Below are positions 52,113 through 64,000 of a stretch of 64,000 nucleotides of DNA, piece by piece. Within the stretch, counting starts at the first letter, position 1, and each line of letters starts with the position of its first letter. The notes beneath the pieces were generated by a model, which searched no databases, was not told the origin of the DNA, and saw nothing but the letters and a program-made list of their open reading frames with translations. Both the position numbers and the translations under genes were made by a program. Origin of the DNA: Blastobasis lacticolella (taxonomy: Eukaryota; Arthropoda; Insecta; Lepidoptera; Blastobasidae); the NCBI GenBank assembly GCA_905147135.1, contig LR990059.1:12237001-12301000 (forward strand), written 5' to 3'.

Positions 52113-55045
52113 ACAATAACACTATCTACTATCTACTACATTATTCATATACCTACACCGATTAGACAGGTAGGATCAACTTGTGTCTCCCAGTAAATGC
52201 AGTATTAGGCAAAGTAATGGTGTATAAACGTCTGAGATGTAAAAAATGTGGAGTGCCATCAAAATATTCGCAGCCACGCCTCGTCAGAGATTTAATCAGG
52301 GCGATTTGTTTGCCCCCCGGCGCCCTCCCCCCGCTCCCATTCACTCACTCACTCGGTCGGCGCTCAAATTATTTCGGCCCAATTTATCGAATTTTGTTTG
52401 GGACAATAAAAAATCTTTTCGCCCCCAACTCGCCAATACGGCTCTAATGAAATATCCCCCAACATTTTCCGGATTTCGAATCACCCTTTTTGATAGATCG
52501 TCATTGAGTGCGATTGTCCTTTTCACTCTGTTATCGACTCGATAAACGGTCGAAGCAAATTACGCGAGAAAAAGCGAATTCTTCTAAAGGCTCCATTATT
52601 TCGAATCGCTGAGCCTTCCAAAACATGGCTGAGAGTGCTGTAATAAATTCCATTCAAATTAAGAACTACAAACAAAGTTTAGCCCGCAAGTGCGATTACG
52701 AGGAATAATAACTCAATTATGTTGTGCGTCGTCCACATATTGTTGGCGGTAAAAATGAATTTTATCTGGCCACATACTCGGGCTGCAGACAGGGCAGGAT
52801 TAGTGCGCTGGACTGGCCGCCGGCCAAACTACAGTTTTATACAATCAGCGCTCGGCACTGCGCGACGTTGCAGCCGTGACGAAACTCAGAACTTCCAGCG
52901 CTGAGTACGAGCTACCTCCCCCGCTGACCGAATCTAGGTCCCCTTCCCTGACCGAAATAACCAACTCGAACAGCGAAAAAGCCGCTTGCCGGCCCCACGG
53001 AATCCTCAATCATTCCTTTCCACTGGCGCGGCGTGCTCCGACTTCTTATATTTCCGCGTCAATTCCAGTTGAAACAGCAATATATCGGGGACCCATAAAA
53101 AAGATTTGATTTTAAGATATCCTCTTTCCTAGGAAATACCAGAAATATGGCAAGTCCACGAATTTGAGGAGATATATGCGGAACGTGTCGTAATGTTGCA
53201 GAAACAGATACGAGTGCGCCCTCGCAAATTGCCGCGGCGCGCGGCGCCAGGCGGCGCTTTTTGCTAAAAGTAATCTCGCGATTCCATTTACAGGATCAAA
53301 GTTTTATACTGAGTGTTTCTATTATCATATTGAATATCGGCACCGTGACACAATAAAGGTTGTACCGGCGCCGATCTTACGCTGAAGGTAACGAAATATA
53401 CGCGAGTATGCGCTCGCTCTACCTACCATTGGTATCAATTTCTTATTTGTTTGTTTATACAAAAAAGTGGTAAGAAAACCATTTTTTGTGTGACCGTTAT
53501 TCAGCTACAGCCGTCCAAGATATGTAAATCGAATTACCCTTAACGGCCGGTACTATGCTGAAAATTATGGATGAATACCTAGTATCTGCATTTGCCAAAG
53601 GAAATATCAAAAGATTTCCACCAACTGAACAGGGATTGAATATGTATGTAACAGATTATGGTTCAAAGAATTCCATTCACTTTGAAGTGATCATTTGCTT
53701 TGAAGACCTTGGGGCCTTGTCCAGCGAGCTTAAAGGATAAGTGGAAGAGGGAAGCATAACGTGAATTATATTCGGAAGCAAATGAACCGGAGCGGTAATG
53801 GCCGCCAGCGGTCTGACGCGAAATTGCGCCGCCTCTTTGCATTTATAGCACCGAAAATGAAAGATCGCGAATGAAAAATAGAATGGAAGGTGGGTACGTG
53901 AATGTAGTGCCGGCTGGATGGAACCGCGTCGCGGCTCTGCGAAATGCATAATGCGGACACTCCGCTCCTCGCGGCCCACAAATCTTGGGCGCAGCTGTTG
54001 AATTGCAAAATGATATTCAGAGATATTTTCATTTGACTACGTTTGTCCGACTGGCGGCAGGTCTCTGCTATTCATGTCGGTGCGACTTCTTTTTGACATT
54101 TATAAGCATAATTGAAAAGAATTTGTTTAAACGCCCCTGCGTGGCTTAAGTAAAAAGACGGGCTTGAGAATAAAGTTTCATATTAAGAAGGGACAGTATG
54201 ACCCAAGGAACATATAGGTCCATCGTAGTTTTTCATAACAATTGGCAGATCATCGGTTCACCTTATTTAAGCTTACATCGCAAAGCGAGCGATGTTCTTT
54301 GTAGAGTGGTGATAACAATTTTCGTATATATCACATGACTGAATACTGGTGTATAACATTGAGGTACTGTTGTTGCACGGTCCGTAATAATAAAGAATTC
54401 AATGCCTTCCTAACATGTATAATCTAGGATAAATTGGCTTTATTTCAATTGAAGAGAAATCCTCGAAAATTAAAACTCGATGCGTAACTATAAACTTTGT
54501 ATCAATTTAATTTTTAACCCTACCACATCCTGCGTCTGTATATCCGGCTCGTGCTCTGGTGATATTATGCCCCGCTGTATTTTTTGGACCCGCTCGCCCT
54601 ACAATATTCATCCGGGCGGTCCGGTTTGCTAACGACCCCTGCCCAGTCCACCATCAACGTAATTTTATAGAGAAACACTTCAGGAACACCGTATAAAAAT
54701 ATAAGCCTCCGAGATTCCGAAATTCCGAGATTTCCGAGTCATAGGTACCCGGACCTACGTACCTAATGGTGATTCCGAAACGTTTTACCGAACGTTACCC
54801 GGAAAGCTTTTAGCGTAAGGATTCGAACGAATTATTTCTGATTCCGATATAGATTTTATTGTACTTTATTTCAGAAGTGTGTGAGATTTTTATTTCTCGT
54901 TTCTTTTGTCTTTTGAAGTGATTATATATAAGAGAAAAAATGGCGTAAACTAGATTAGGTAAGCGTAGGTGTATTTAACTTTTATTGCAAAGTGAAATTC
55001 ATTTCTTATTAATATCCGAGGTAAGACTTTTCTATATTAACTTAT
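52113..55045. other. Long stretch without recognised element or exon
   Basis: The longest segment here without a family recognised elsewhere in the window. Open frames of 60-100 residues occur on both strands around 52160-53110 and 53555-54030. None has a domain. Local GC rises near 52300-52340 and 53220-53260 (GCGGCGCGCGGCGCCAGGCG). It could be ordinary intron or spacer; conserved non-coding sequence cannot be judged from one genome. Confidence 0.45.
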
Positions 55046-55049
55046 TAGT

Positions 55050-55590
55050 GTAACGACCTGAGTGGTTCAGCCGGTCTGCCACGCAGAGGTCCCGGTTTCG
55101 ATTCCAGGCCGAGCAGAAATTAAAATGATGAATTTTAGTTTTTTTTACTGGTCTAGGTGTTGTATGTATAATAAGTGTGAATTTAAAAAATATCATAATC
55201 ACAGCCCATAACAGTTATCTGCAGTACTTAGGGCCTCTCCGTTGAGAGGGTAGTTGATTGCCATAATCTTCACGCTTGGCAGGCGGGTTAGAGATAGCAG
55301 TGGCGTAAACATAGAAATGGAAAACGCTGCTGCCCATTTTCCAGACTACGGAGACTCCAGAACTTTTGCCTCGAAAACGTTAGTCGCCTTGTACGACACT
55401 CACGAATGTAAGGGGTTTGTGCTATTCTACTCTGCAGGACTCCACACGGCCATTATTTAAAAATATACCTCTAAGTAATTTATTCGTATTCTGGCACCCA
55501 TAACACAAGCTTTGCTTACTTTGAAGTTAGATAGCGCTGTGTGAATTGTCCAAGCATATTTATTTCATTATTTCATGTATGTTTTATAAA
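55050..55590 (+). mobile_element. SINE family 2, split by a family 3 insertion
   Basis: The left part is 55050-55193 (GACCTGAGTGGTTCAGCCGG, CGGTTTCGATTCCAGGCC, AAATGATGAATTTTAGTT). The right part is 55455-55590 (CACCCATAACACAAGCTTTG, AAGTTAGATAGCGCTGTGTG). It is interrupted inside the A-rich body. Confidence 0.85.
55194..55454 (-). mobile_element. Family 3 element nested in SINE family 2
   Basis: A full 261-bp unit in minus orientation, flanked by ATTTAAAAAATAT (55181-55193) and ATTTAAAAATAT (55455-55466). These are a 12-13-bp target-site duplication differing by one A. It must be younger than the SINE copy it interrupts. Confidence 0.9.
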
Positions 55591-55599
55591 CGTAGGGAA

Positions 55600-55840
55600 C
55601 AAATGTCTGGCGGTGCCACCCCCACCAGGCAAGGAGATGCCTAAGAAGCGATATCTAGACGTCGTCATAGATGTCGTCGCATTGCGTCATTCAACGACGT
55701 CTAGCTACTACGTGCTCACTACCAAGAAGTCAAAGACCGAGCAAAGTGAACCAAAGGGGTGTAGGAAGGCGAAACCCGAGCTCTCGCATGCCACGCGGGA
55801 GCTCAACCAGTATTTAAAGCCAAAAAAAGTCTTGGGAAAA
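55600..55840 (+). pseudogene. LINE-A C-terminal fragment and tail
   Basis: CCTAAGAAGCGATATCTAGA CGTCGTC (KKRYLDVV), CTCACTACCAAGAAGTCAAA, GACCGAGCAAAGTGAACC (DRAK) and AGGAAGGCGAAACCC (RKAK), then CGCGGGAGCTCAACCAG. The reading frame is shifted. CTAGACGTCGT and ACGACGTCTAG within it form a small inverted repeat. Confidence 0.65.
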
Positions 55841-57440
55841 TTAGATTAAAGAAAGTCAACATTATTTACAAAACCTTTCGACCTTTAAATATATTGGGTA
55901 CATCGATACAACCCCAAGAAAAATTACTTTACTAGTCACTGTTTCCTAGCAACTGACATTTTGTCGAATAAATTTTATGGTTAATCATCGACAGGATCAC
56001 AGGAGCCGTGTTCCCAACCTAAATTGGCTGTAATTGCTTACCTTTGCAAAGACAGACGCGCACCGACGCCTACGCCGAGTTTGCAACACCAAATTCTAGC
56101 TAAGCTCCGGCTAAAAACCTTTTAACCCTTTACTGGCACAATTACTTGGAAATGTTAATTCGTATCGCGAACATCGTCGGAAATGAAACTTAACCGTTTC
56201 GCTGCCGCTCTGAATTTAGGGCCACGCCTACCCGCTCAGCGAGTGGCAAAAGTGGCAAACTTTATAGCGGTTGCATTTTTTTTTTATATTCAACTAAGTA
56301 ACTAATTGTGCCGCAACGAACATTTGTCTCCAACTTTACTTATCTTTTCCATTATTTAGAGTAGTTATGCAAAAGTCGCGGCGTTTTAAATTGTGCTTTT
56401 GGTAGTTTTCTTGTATTCGCAATGATAAATTGCCTACGGCATTGTAAATAGCCACTGTGTAAAAAAAATTAATGTGTAAAAATATGACATAGCGAAGCGA
56501 TAACGGCACAAAGTATTTTGCCATAATATCTAAAAGTGGGTCATATAAAGTAAAGAAACTAGTATAAATAAATTCATTGGTCTTCCAGTACATACTTCTT
56601 AAAGGATTTGACAGATCTCGCGAACAGGCGGCTATTATTTTGTCCAGATGTGTAGCACCGCCAGCCCAGCGCTGCATCTTCATTTCAGACAAGGTTATTT
56701 CTATTTTACTTAACAGAAAATAAAATAATTCATTGCAGCAATAAAAGTACCTACTTACAGAATCCTAGACAACTACTTATTCCGAATTGAAATATTGAAG
56801 GCTTGAATAATATTAAAATATTGTTTAAACTGAATGAATTTGTAATTTAAACCCTATTTCACGGCTCACTTTCACGCTTCACAGCAGCATATGAAATTAT
56901 GGCGAACACTCTTAAACGAAAGCTTTAAAAACCCACCGCTGTATTTTATAACACGAAACACGGCTGACATTTTTATTACTCAAATATCATCGTCGGATTT
57001 TATTTGCGAAAGTCGCGGCCCGGGTGTGGCTTTGAATTCATTTGCTTAATTTATGCGCACTTTGCAATGTAATCGCCATTTTTGTGCGACCGCCATTTTT
57101 GGATCAGCGCAGTGCGCGGGTTATTGGAGCATAAACAACTCGGTAGGTATTTGATTGGGCCCGCCAAAATAAATTGCGGAACGGCATAAAGTAAAATTGA
57201 TTTGAAAATAAATTTGTTTTATTTATTCAAACAGGTATTGTTGGCCGGTTAGGGAATCCTAAACCTCAATTGGTTATTTTTTTTTTTAGTACGGTTATTT
57301 TATTTTATTTGTAACCGCTTCGAAATATCGAGGCAAAAAAAGAAAAACCGTGGTGACAACCCCGAAATGGGGACAATTTATGTACTCGTATAGTGAGTAA
57401 ATAACCACGATACATGTTACAAATTCAGCAAGCACCTATA
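55841..57440. other. No recognised feature
   Basis: The 118-residue minus frame at 56336-56692 has no motif. Composition is ordinary AT-rich non-coding. Confidence 0.45.
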
Positions 57441-57442
57441 CA

Positions 57443-57582
57443 ATGAAGGAAAACGCTGCTATTCATTTTCAAGTAGGTATACGGTGACCAGATATTTTGC
57501 CTCAAAACATTAGTCGACTTGTACGACACCCACGAGTGTAAGAATAGTGCTATTCTACTCTGCCGGACCCCACACGGCCACC
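57443..57582 (-). mobile_element. Family 3 element, 5' half
   Basis: Minus strand begins GGCCGTGTGGGGTCCGGCAG, then AGTCGACTAATGTTTTGAGG and AATAGCAGCGTTTTCC. The 3' half is missing. Confidence 0.75.
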
Positions 57583-57584
57583 TA

Positions 57585-59135
57585 TTAACACCTACTACGC
57601 ATTCAATCAAACTATATTACATCTGAATTAAACAAACACGAAAACAAAACCCATAGTAATTTACTAACACATCGTATTCCAAAATTCCACTTCCAAACGC
57701 ATCAACCCTTCTGCGTAACTCATCACCCAAGTCATATCAACTTTCGCAATTAGCCGAAGGAGGCGTGCGGCCGCGCCCGCGCACCCGCCCGGGCATTTCA
57801 ACAATTGTTCTTATCTCGAATCGAATTAAACTTAATGGCACCTACGTACCGTGCGCGTGGTGGCCGAGAGGGAAGAGAATCAGTGATACAAGCATTCGAC
57901 ACAGGTTCTAAACCCACTCAGTACCCGGTTATTTTTTCTTTCTTTATATTTTTTAATTATTTGCAATGCCTTCACAAGCTCACATGAGATACTTACCTAC
58001 TTTTAAGATCGAATGCTATTATATTGCCATGTGAAACAATAAATAAAGGACTACAAAAATGACTACCAATGGGATTTTCTTATCATATTATTGCAACGCG
58101 CTGTTAATTATTATTGGGTGACATAATGGTAGACATAACTTAATTGTTTTTTCATGATTTCTGGCATTTACGTAGGCCTATTGTGCGCTGTCTCCGTTTT
58201 TTTAAGAAGTCGTAATCACTATCCTTGATACTCCTTCCTGTTACGCTGTTATTTCTTAATTAATTTCGTTGCGGGTTCCAGGACAGCTTGCCCTCGGGCG
58301 AGCTCGAGTGTCAAAACCTAGGACCTCTGTGCCATTGTAGATCGCCGTTATAGGTTCGGCTGTAGCCAGGAAATTTGGCCCATGTTGTAGTATATAAGAC
58401 GCATTAATAAATCTTACAAGAGCGTCTATGATTTGCATTAAATATTAAACTTAATCATTATTAGACTGCACGCAAAATAATTCTACTTTCTCTTAGATAT
58501 GGTTGGCAGTCGTTCTTATTTCCTGTGTATTTAATTTAGTTCCAATTTCAACCGCGAGCAAAATTATCTTGCATGCACTCTAGCTCTGTCTATCCATAAA
58601 ATTGCTTGTCACGAAATTGTTCGATCAAACCATTTCCAATACAAAGCACGGCGGAAATGGCTTTTTCCTTTTATTTTGTCGATTATAAGGAAATAGGAGT
58701 TCATTTCTGTATTTTAATTCTCATATTACAGTGTTCGCGCCCATTTCCGCACAGGCTACGACTAAGCTAAGTATATAGTCTTTTGAATGTGAAGTAGAAT
58801 AGCCGAAAGCAATTACTAGGAAGACAAAGTTATTGTTCTATTTTTGCAGTTTCAACCAAGAACTGGCTATACTTATGGTCTGTTGTCGCGTAGCAAGAAA
58901 ATGAATAAATTTTGGTAATATTGCATTTCAATGTTCCGTACAGAATGCAGCACCTCGACCTACCCTGTTTAGACTTAAGACGTCTCCGGTTTGCACACGC
59001 ATCCATATAATTTCTATTCTGTGTGTTTTATACTGGTGGTGGGTAGGTTAATGTGCTGCTTTATGTATTGGAGAGCCAACTTATTCTTAACAGACAACGC
59101 CGCAGTTTGTGACATAAAACCCAAATGTATAAATC
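57585..59135. other. Mostly unassigned; possible tRNA-like head at 57858-57925
   Basis: TGGTGGCCGAGAGGGAAGAG and GGTTCTAAACCCACTC at 57858-57920 have A-box and B-box wording at tRNA spacing. No cloverleaf or family tail is evident. The rest shows no recognised feature. Confidence 0.35.
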
Positions 59136-59139
59136 CTAC

Positions 59140-59378
59140 GATACTTACCAACCAATGCTCTTACGGCGAGGGAAAACTTCATTATGAAACCTGCTCATTC
59201 AGGCGACTGTGTAACCATGATCCAATCTGGTCAGGTTTTCTGGTAACATGCTCATGGAGGTCAGATGGCAGTCGCTCCACTGTATTTACCTAATCTGTCA
59301 AGTCCTGGATCATGGTCGATTCGGACTCCAGGCCCTCGTTCGCGAGAACACAACCAGGACATTAACGCCAAGATGACC
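59140..59378 (+). mobile_element. SINE family 1, head missing
   Basis: ACCAATGCTCTTACGGCGAG, CTCATTCAGGCGACTG, GGAGGTCAGATGGCAGTCGC, CCTCGTTCGCGAGAACACAA and CAGGACATTAACGCCAAGAT. The tRNA-like head is absent, the tail intact. Confidence 0.82.
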
Positions 59379-61015
59379 ATTGACTTACCAACCAAGTTAC
59401 ATCATGGGAGTCTGTTCATTTCTCGCCAAAAATAAATTTGAACAGTCGTTATGTTATTATTAAATTCATTTACGCCTCATTAGTCCACAGTCCCGAAATT
59501 TAATTTAATAACGCTCGTTCTCCGCCGCGTCTTTCATATTATGACGTGGGAGAGGGCTCGAAAATATGAACATTCAATTTTCATCAAAACGAGACGAGTG
59601 GGACGTACAAATAATTACAAAACGTTATATTAACGATGAGAAGTCATAAAATGTTCTCCCCGTATATAACATGTTATCAGGTTATGAGGCGATAGGACTC
59701 TCAAGCTTGAAGAGTTCGCTTGGGTAAGCACATAAAATATGCGTCAGTGGTTGAAAGATACTCGTAACCATTTGATAAACTAGCCGTCCCCAGCAACTTT
59801 CACCCGCGCGCAGTTTAGGTTTCTGTAGATATTCAACTTTCCCACGGGACCCTATTATTTTCATATCACTTGGGAATAACGTAGCTTTTTATTAGTGAAA
59901 GAATTTCTTAAATCGATCCAGTACTTTTTGAGTTCATTGGTTACAAACAAAAATACAACGTCAATAACATATAGACTAATATAACACAAACTTAAACCCA
60001 ATCAACACGTAAAAGGTAGGCTGAGACTACCTCCACCAATTCCACCTCCAACGATCCTGACACACCACTTGATTCACGAACCACATACATTCCGCGAATC
60101 CCATTAACCAAACGTAATTACACCTCTGAAAAGATTATGGGATGCAAAGACCCTGCTGCACATGAAATCTCTACCAAAAACTTTTCGCCCCTAAATCCAG
60201 CTCGTACGATGGCTAATTACCTTGCAGAGACCTACAAATCGTCCGTTTATCCTAACATAGATTAGGCCCGCAGCTAAAAATGTTGGAGGTCGTAATTCCG
60301 AAAGCTGGAGTGATGCCAGCGCCCATTTCCAAGAGTCAGTAAGTTGTGCTCTGGCAACTGAGGAATAACTCCATAAATATCTGGAGCGCCTCCCTTTAGC
60401 GTCCATGACGTATGTTTCTTTGTCGGTACATTTAAATGAGTACGTCTTTGTTAGGCAGGAATTTGCATGTACCAGACGATGGTAGGGATATAAGGTATAT
60501 ATTATATGCGTATCGTCAACGTTGTTTCTGCTTAAGAAAACAGACGTTCATTGGTATTCGCAATGGGTGGCTTAATGTTTTCCATCTCAACGTTGATATT
60601 CGATAAGTTCTCTGCTTACCTGTTTTATGTTTGGTTTAATGTAGAAAAACCAGGCAAGTTATTGCCTAAAAAATATACAACATTTCGTCCAAATCTGTCA
60701 AGATGCTCAAATATTCTAGGTTATTTTTCTTTTGCTATCCATGAAATTAGACAAGCGTAAGTCAGACTTAACTACAATATTCATAGTTTATTTAGAAAGA
60801 GCTGAGCCTCCTAATACACGCTTTAAATGCTTAAAAAGAGGTTCATGCCACTTATTATAAGGCAAATATTGTTATAAAAAATTAAGATAAAAATAAAAAA
60901 GTAACAGATTTCATTACAAATCGGAATATACAAACCGTGACAACTTGATTAAAAATACATAGCATTCGACACTGCTTTCAAACTATGATACAACAAACAT
61001 TGTTGCTTTGTGCAG
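59379..61015. other. No recognised gene; weak repeat edge at 59780-59970
   Basis: GATAAACTAGCCGTCCCCAG and CGATCCAGTACTTTTTGAGT have interspersed-repeat wording related to the CTAGTGGACCCGGCG elements, but the match is weak. Confidence 0.4.
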
Positions 61016-61019
61016 TCGC

Positions 61020-61168
61020 GTAATCCCTACCAATATAATCGGAAGCAACTCTATCTGTCTGTTACGCTGACACGTCCAAATCACTACACCGATTTTAATG
61101 ATATTCGCTATGAAGATAGTTAAGCACCTGAGGTTGGACATAGGCAACTCTTTATTCCGTTCTTGTGG
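61020..61168 (+). mobile_element. MITE-like repeat family M, copy 3
   Basis: CTCTATCTGTCTGTTACGCT, CTACACCGATTTTAATGATA and CACCTGAGGTTGGACATAGG match 5495-5655 in order. It lies about 150 bp upstream of the first EGF-gene exon, within the presumed intron or upstream region. Confidence 0.55.
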
Positions 61169-61318
61169 AAGAACTACCTACTAGTAACTACAAGCCGACA
61201 TCAACAACAACTTAGAGCCCTTTTTAAGCCATTATCTAATGAGTGTGTGGTGTTACTGTGTGTAAATAAATGTACTCAATTCTTCAAATGATAACGTCAC
61301 CTTTTCTATCTTTCCCAG

Positions 61319-61527
61319 GTCCAAAGCCCAGTCCTCGTCGTGGAGTTGACACTAAACCGGCTGGAGGGCACTCAGCTGAGGGCCCTAGGGCTCCTTTCAG
61401 TGTTCGGCTTCAACATGACGTACGCTGTGAGGGGCCCCGGGTCCCCCGGAGCAATGACGGACCCCCAGTCTTGTAGCGCCATAGAGTGCCGACTGCTTGG
61501 ACATTGCTACGCGAAGCATGATTACAA
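61319..61527 (+). CDS. Internal exon of an EGF-domain protein gene (exon a)
   Basis: A 209-bp exon bounded by a pyrimidine-rich acceptor (CTTTCCCAG, AG at 61317-61318) and a consensus donor (GTAAGT from 61528). It has one open frame starting at the first base and ends with two bases of a split codon. The first ~45 residues (VLVVELTLNRLEGTQ, then LLSVFGFNMTYAV) look like beta strands, possibly the end of a CUB-like or other beta-sandwich domain. They are followed by CSAIECRLLGHCYA. Those three cysteines complete a six-cysteine EGF module together with the next exon. EGF modules are extracellular, so the product is probably secreted or a membrane receptor. The family cannot be named from 104 residues. 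Confidence 0.8.
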
Positions 61528-62367
61528 GTAAGTCTGACTGTTGTTTAAGATTATATGATGTCTGAGGCCTTAGTAAAGGAAAAAGTACCTAGTCGTATTA
61601 TCAGCGATAGTAATTAGATGACACCTATAATTTAAAAAACTTAGTGAGAAACCTAATTTGTCGCTTTTGACACTTTTAAATCCTATAAACTGTGATGTAT
61701 GTTAGTTTCCTTCGATTAAGACTTAAAGTTATTATGGCTACTTGCTTCGAGTGCTGCTAAAGGCATTGATGCTTAATAAGAGAACAAGTCATGAAAATAT
61801 CTTATTCATCCATCATTCAACGTATAAGCGACATAAAAGGATCGAAAGATTTTGCCCTTTGCCCATCGCCAACATTTTGCATATAAAATACGAAAATAGG
61901 TAGGCAATTTGTAAGAAGCTGAGGCATTGATATCATTTACATAATTGATTAGTAAAAAGGTCACGATGTCGCTCCGGGAAATAGGGATTCATTCCCTAAT
62001 TCCATTATAAATTGCCAGAAAATATTTCCGCGGAATCAGCACGCAATTCCACCGCTCTATTTGAATAAAGCTTTAAAGGGGAAACCGCGGGAATTTTGTT
62101 TATTTATGACGGTTTTTATCGGGCGAAATCTCTTCGGGACCCATTAGCGCAGCCAATAGAGCGTGAAAATTTAGTGCAAAGCAGACAAAACGCCGCGATG
62201 GACTCGATGACACGCGGCGGGATATAGTGGCGGTCGGCCCGACCCGACGCCGTACAGTATACAAATTCCGCGGCGCAAAAAGCGGCCGCTCATATTGTGT
62301 CGCTGGCATTTCCGCACGGTATTTCGCCAAATTTATCGCTGAGCCCGCAATATTTTCCGGTTGGCAG

Positions 62368-62472
62368 GGAGTTTTTCTGCGCCTGCTTCGAGGGCTACTC
62401 CGGAGCGGACTGCGGCGTGGGCCCGCTGTGCCCGCGCGGCTCCAACATGTGCCAGAACGGCGGGACCTGCAG
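62368..62472 (+). CDS. Internal exon of an EGF-domain protein gene (exon b)
   Basis: A 105-bp exon after an 840-bp intron. The acceptor is TTGGCAG (AG 62366-62367) and the donor GTGAGT from 62473. The first base completes the split lysine codon of exon a, and it ends again in phase 2, so both junctions agree. It encodes FFCACFEGYSGADC, which closes the EGF module begun in exon a. CPRGSNMCQNGGTC then opens a second EGF module that must finish in an exon beyond the window or not recognised here. The exons are GC-rich with many C/G third positions compared with the surrounding AT-rich DNA. Confidence 0.85.
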
Positions 62473-63425
62473 GTGAGTGACCTTACCCGTGACCCCGTAC
62501 CTCTGAGTCCTCTGACCCCGCTCGCTGTGACCCCAGCTGCATTTATTCACGCGCCGAGCGGCGGGCGCTTCCTTTAATGTAGTGCCATTTCCTGGCAGTA
62601 ACGAATTTCGCGGCTCCGGCGGAATCCGCTCAATATTTGTCGAGAGAAACTTTAGCTCGTTACAAGTTAAATGCACATTATTCTGGAGCGTTTCCGTCCT
62701 ATTTAAGTTGCGTTGCGCGAAGAAAGCCTCGAGACCGCTGTCTTTGTAAATAAGCACTTGATGCCGTTCCCCGCGCGCCATGGCTCCTCGCAAACTTCGT
62801 TAACAAACTCGAGAGCAACTGAGACCGAATGCATTCTGCACAGCAAACACGCGAGTCATTCCAATGCTTCAGCACGTTCCTCAAGTTGATAGGGGTACCT
62901 CGCAACAGAATTTGAATAACTTGACATAATTACATACAAATCTTGTGATAGTAAATATTTATTACCCAAGAAAACCCGATTACTTACCCAAAATAAAACA
63001 TGTAAGTGTAATGAAAAATATACCAAGCAAGAAACACTAACCGTTAAACCTATTTGTCCTGCATTGAATCCGACTGTGCATCCGATAAAGTGGTACACGA
63101 GTATTTCTTGATAAACTATTGCCGACAAAAGGAGCAGCGAGTCCGCACAGCCCCATCTGGCGCTAGATCTGTAGATTGAGTAATGCCTAGCGTCGGATGG
63201 AGCACCAACAAATTCACCCATTCTCCCATCCTCTGAATACGGAATAGGGTTAAAAATATCACAGGGAAATAGCCGGGAAATATCGCCGGGATCTTCGTTA
63301 CATTGACCGCAATATTCCCTCGGCCATGCTCGAGTGGCCGGACATTTATGCTTCGTTGGATTGTGACTAAAATGTTGCTGCTGTGTTACATATATCTACA
63401 TTTAGATAAATCCTTTTAAAATATA
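62473..63425. other. Presumed intron of the EGF-domain gene
   Basis: No third exon could be supported downstream with a matching phase. The minus-strand frames (62395-62793, 62856-63221) have no domain. Confidence 0.5.
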
Positions 63426-63429
63426 AAAA

Positions 63430-63748
63430 TAATCCGTTTATGCTCTCGCGCTCGAGGGCCTGGGGTCGGCATTGACCATGATTCGGGATTTGGTAGGTCA
63501 GGCAATTACAATGGAGCGACTGGAGGATCTGACCTACGTGAGCCTACAACCAGGAGAACCTGACCAGATTGGATCATGATTACACAATCAGGCGCCTGAA
63601 TGTGCAGGTTTCATCATGGTATTTTCCCTCACTGTAAGAGCATCCGTAAGAATTCCACTACATAACTCAGAAAATATTCATTGGTACTTGGCCGCAGTGG
63701 GATTCGAACCCGGTACCTGTCGCTTACGAATCGGATACCGACGCTCAT
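63430..63748 (-). mobile_element. SINE family 1, near full length
   Basis: Minus strand: GAGCGTCGGTATCCGATTCG, GGTACCGGGTTCGAATCCC, GAGTTATGTAGTGGAATT, CACATTCAGGCGCCTGATTG, GTAGGCTCACGTAGGTCAGA and GCCCTCGAGCGCGAGAGCAT. The A-box half is shortened. It sits in the presumed intron, opposite in orientation to the gene. Confidence 0.83.
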
Positions 63749-64000
63749 AAATCCTTAATCCTTTTGAAATAAAACTGAACAATTAAATTGTGACATTAAA
63801 GAGCTTGGGCGTCTTAACAAAATACCTTTGGTATGCATTGTAAATTGCATAAGCAAAGATTACCTTACCGCTTTTCTTCCCATAACAACGACTAACAAGT
63901 CTTAAGTTGCAAAATGAGTTAATGGTATGCCATAACCGAACATAAATTCCGAACAACGAAAGTACACCATGCTTACATGAACTCCATAAGTTCCCCATAA

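Noticed and set aside
1..64000. Integrated virus or bacterial contamination
   Set aside because: No capsid, envelope or LTR-type gag-pol order was seen. Coding remnants are non-LTR, mariner or Harbinger type, and there is no dense bacterial gene layout.

Overview
This looks like a repeat-dense stretch of an insect nuclear genome, most likely a moth or butterfly. The clues are AT-rich DNA, long gene-poor runs, many short retroposons with tRNA-like heads, LINE 3' ends finishing in GAT, ATT or GAA triplets, and several small inverted-repeat DNA elements. Order-level placement is inferred from repeat style; no species is claimed.

The only host coding sequence supported is near the right edge. 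Two exons (61319-61527 and 62368-62472, + strand) have clean acceptor and donor sites and compatible phase. They encode one complete EGF-like domain and the start of a second, after a beta-rich segment. Everything to the left may be intron or upstream DNA of this gene or intergenic DNA; this cannot be decided from the window.

The largest feature is a nearly complete non-LTR retrotransposon at about 25075-29242. It has ORF1, a slightly overlapping ORF2 (AP endonuclease plus reverse transcriptase with YADD), a polyadenylation signal and an ATT-repeat tail. One frameshift in an A run breaks ORF2.

The rest is a mosaic of decayed elements. SINE family 1 has a tRNA-like head and a tail shared with a LINE (LINE-A), with about 15 copies. 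SINE family 2 is a second tRNA-headed family. Family 3 is a uniform unit of about 250-260 bp with clear target-site duplications. There are two 5S-rRNA-derived SINE copies. LINE-A and other LINE 3' fragments are scattered throughout. DNA transposon traces comprise a mariner pseudogene, PIF/Harbinger remnants, a hAT-type MITE with a perfect 8-bp duplication, a long-inverted-repeat element and several small MITEs. Nested insertions at 49927-50560, 42323-43494 and 55050-55590 give relative ages. No prokaryotic-type operon, CRISPR array, rRNA gene or free-standing tRNA gene was seen.
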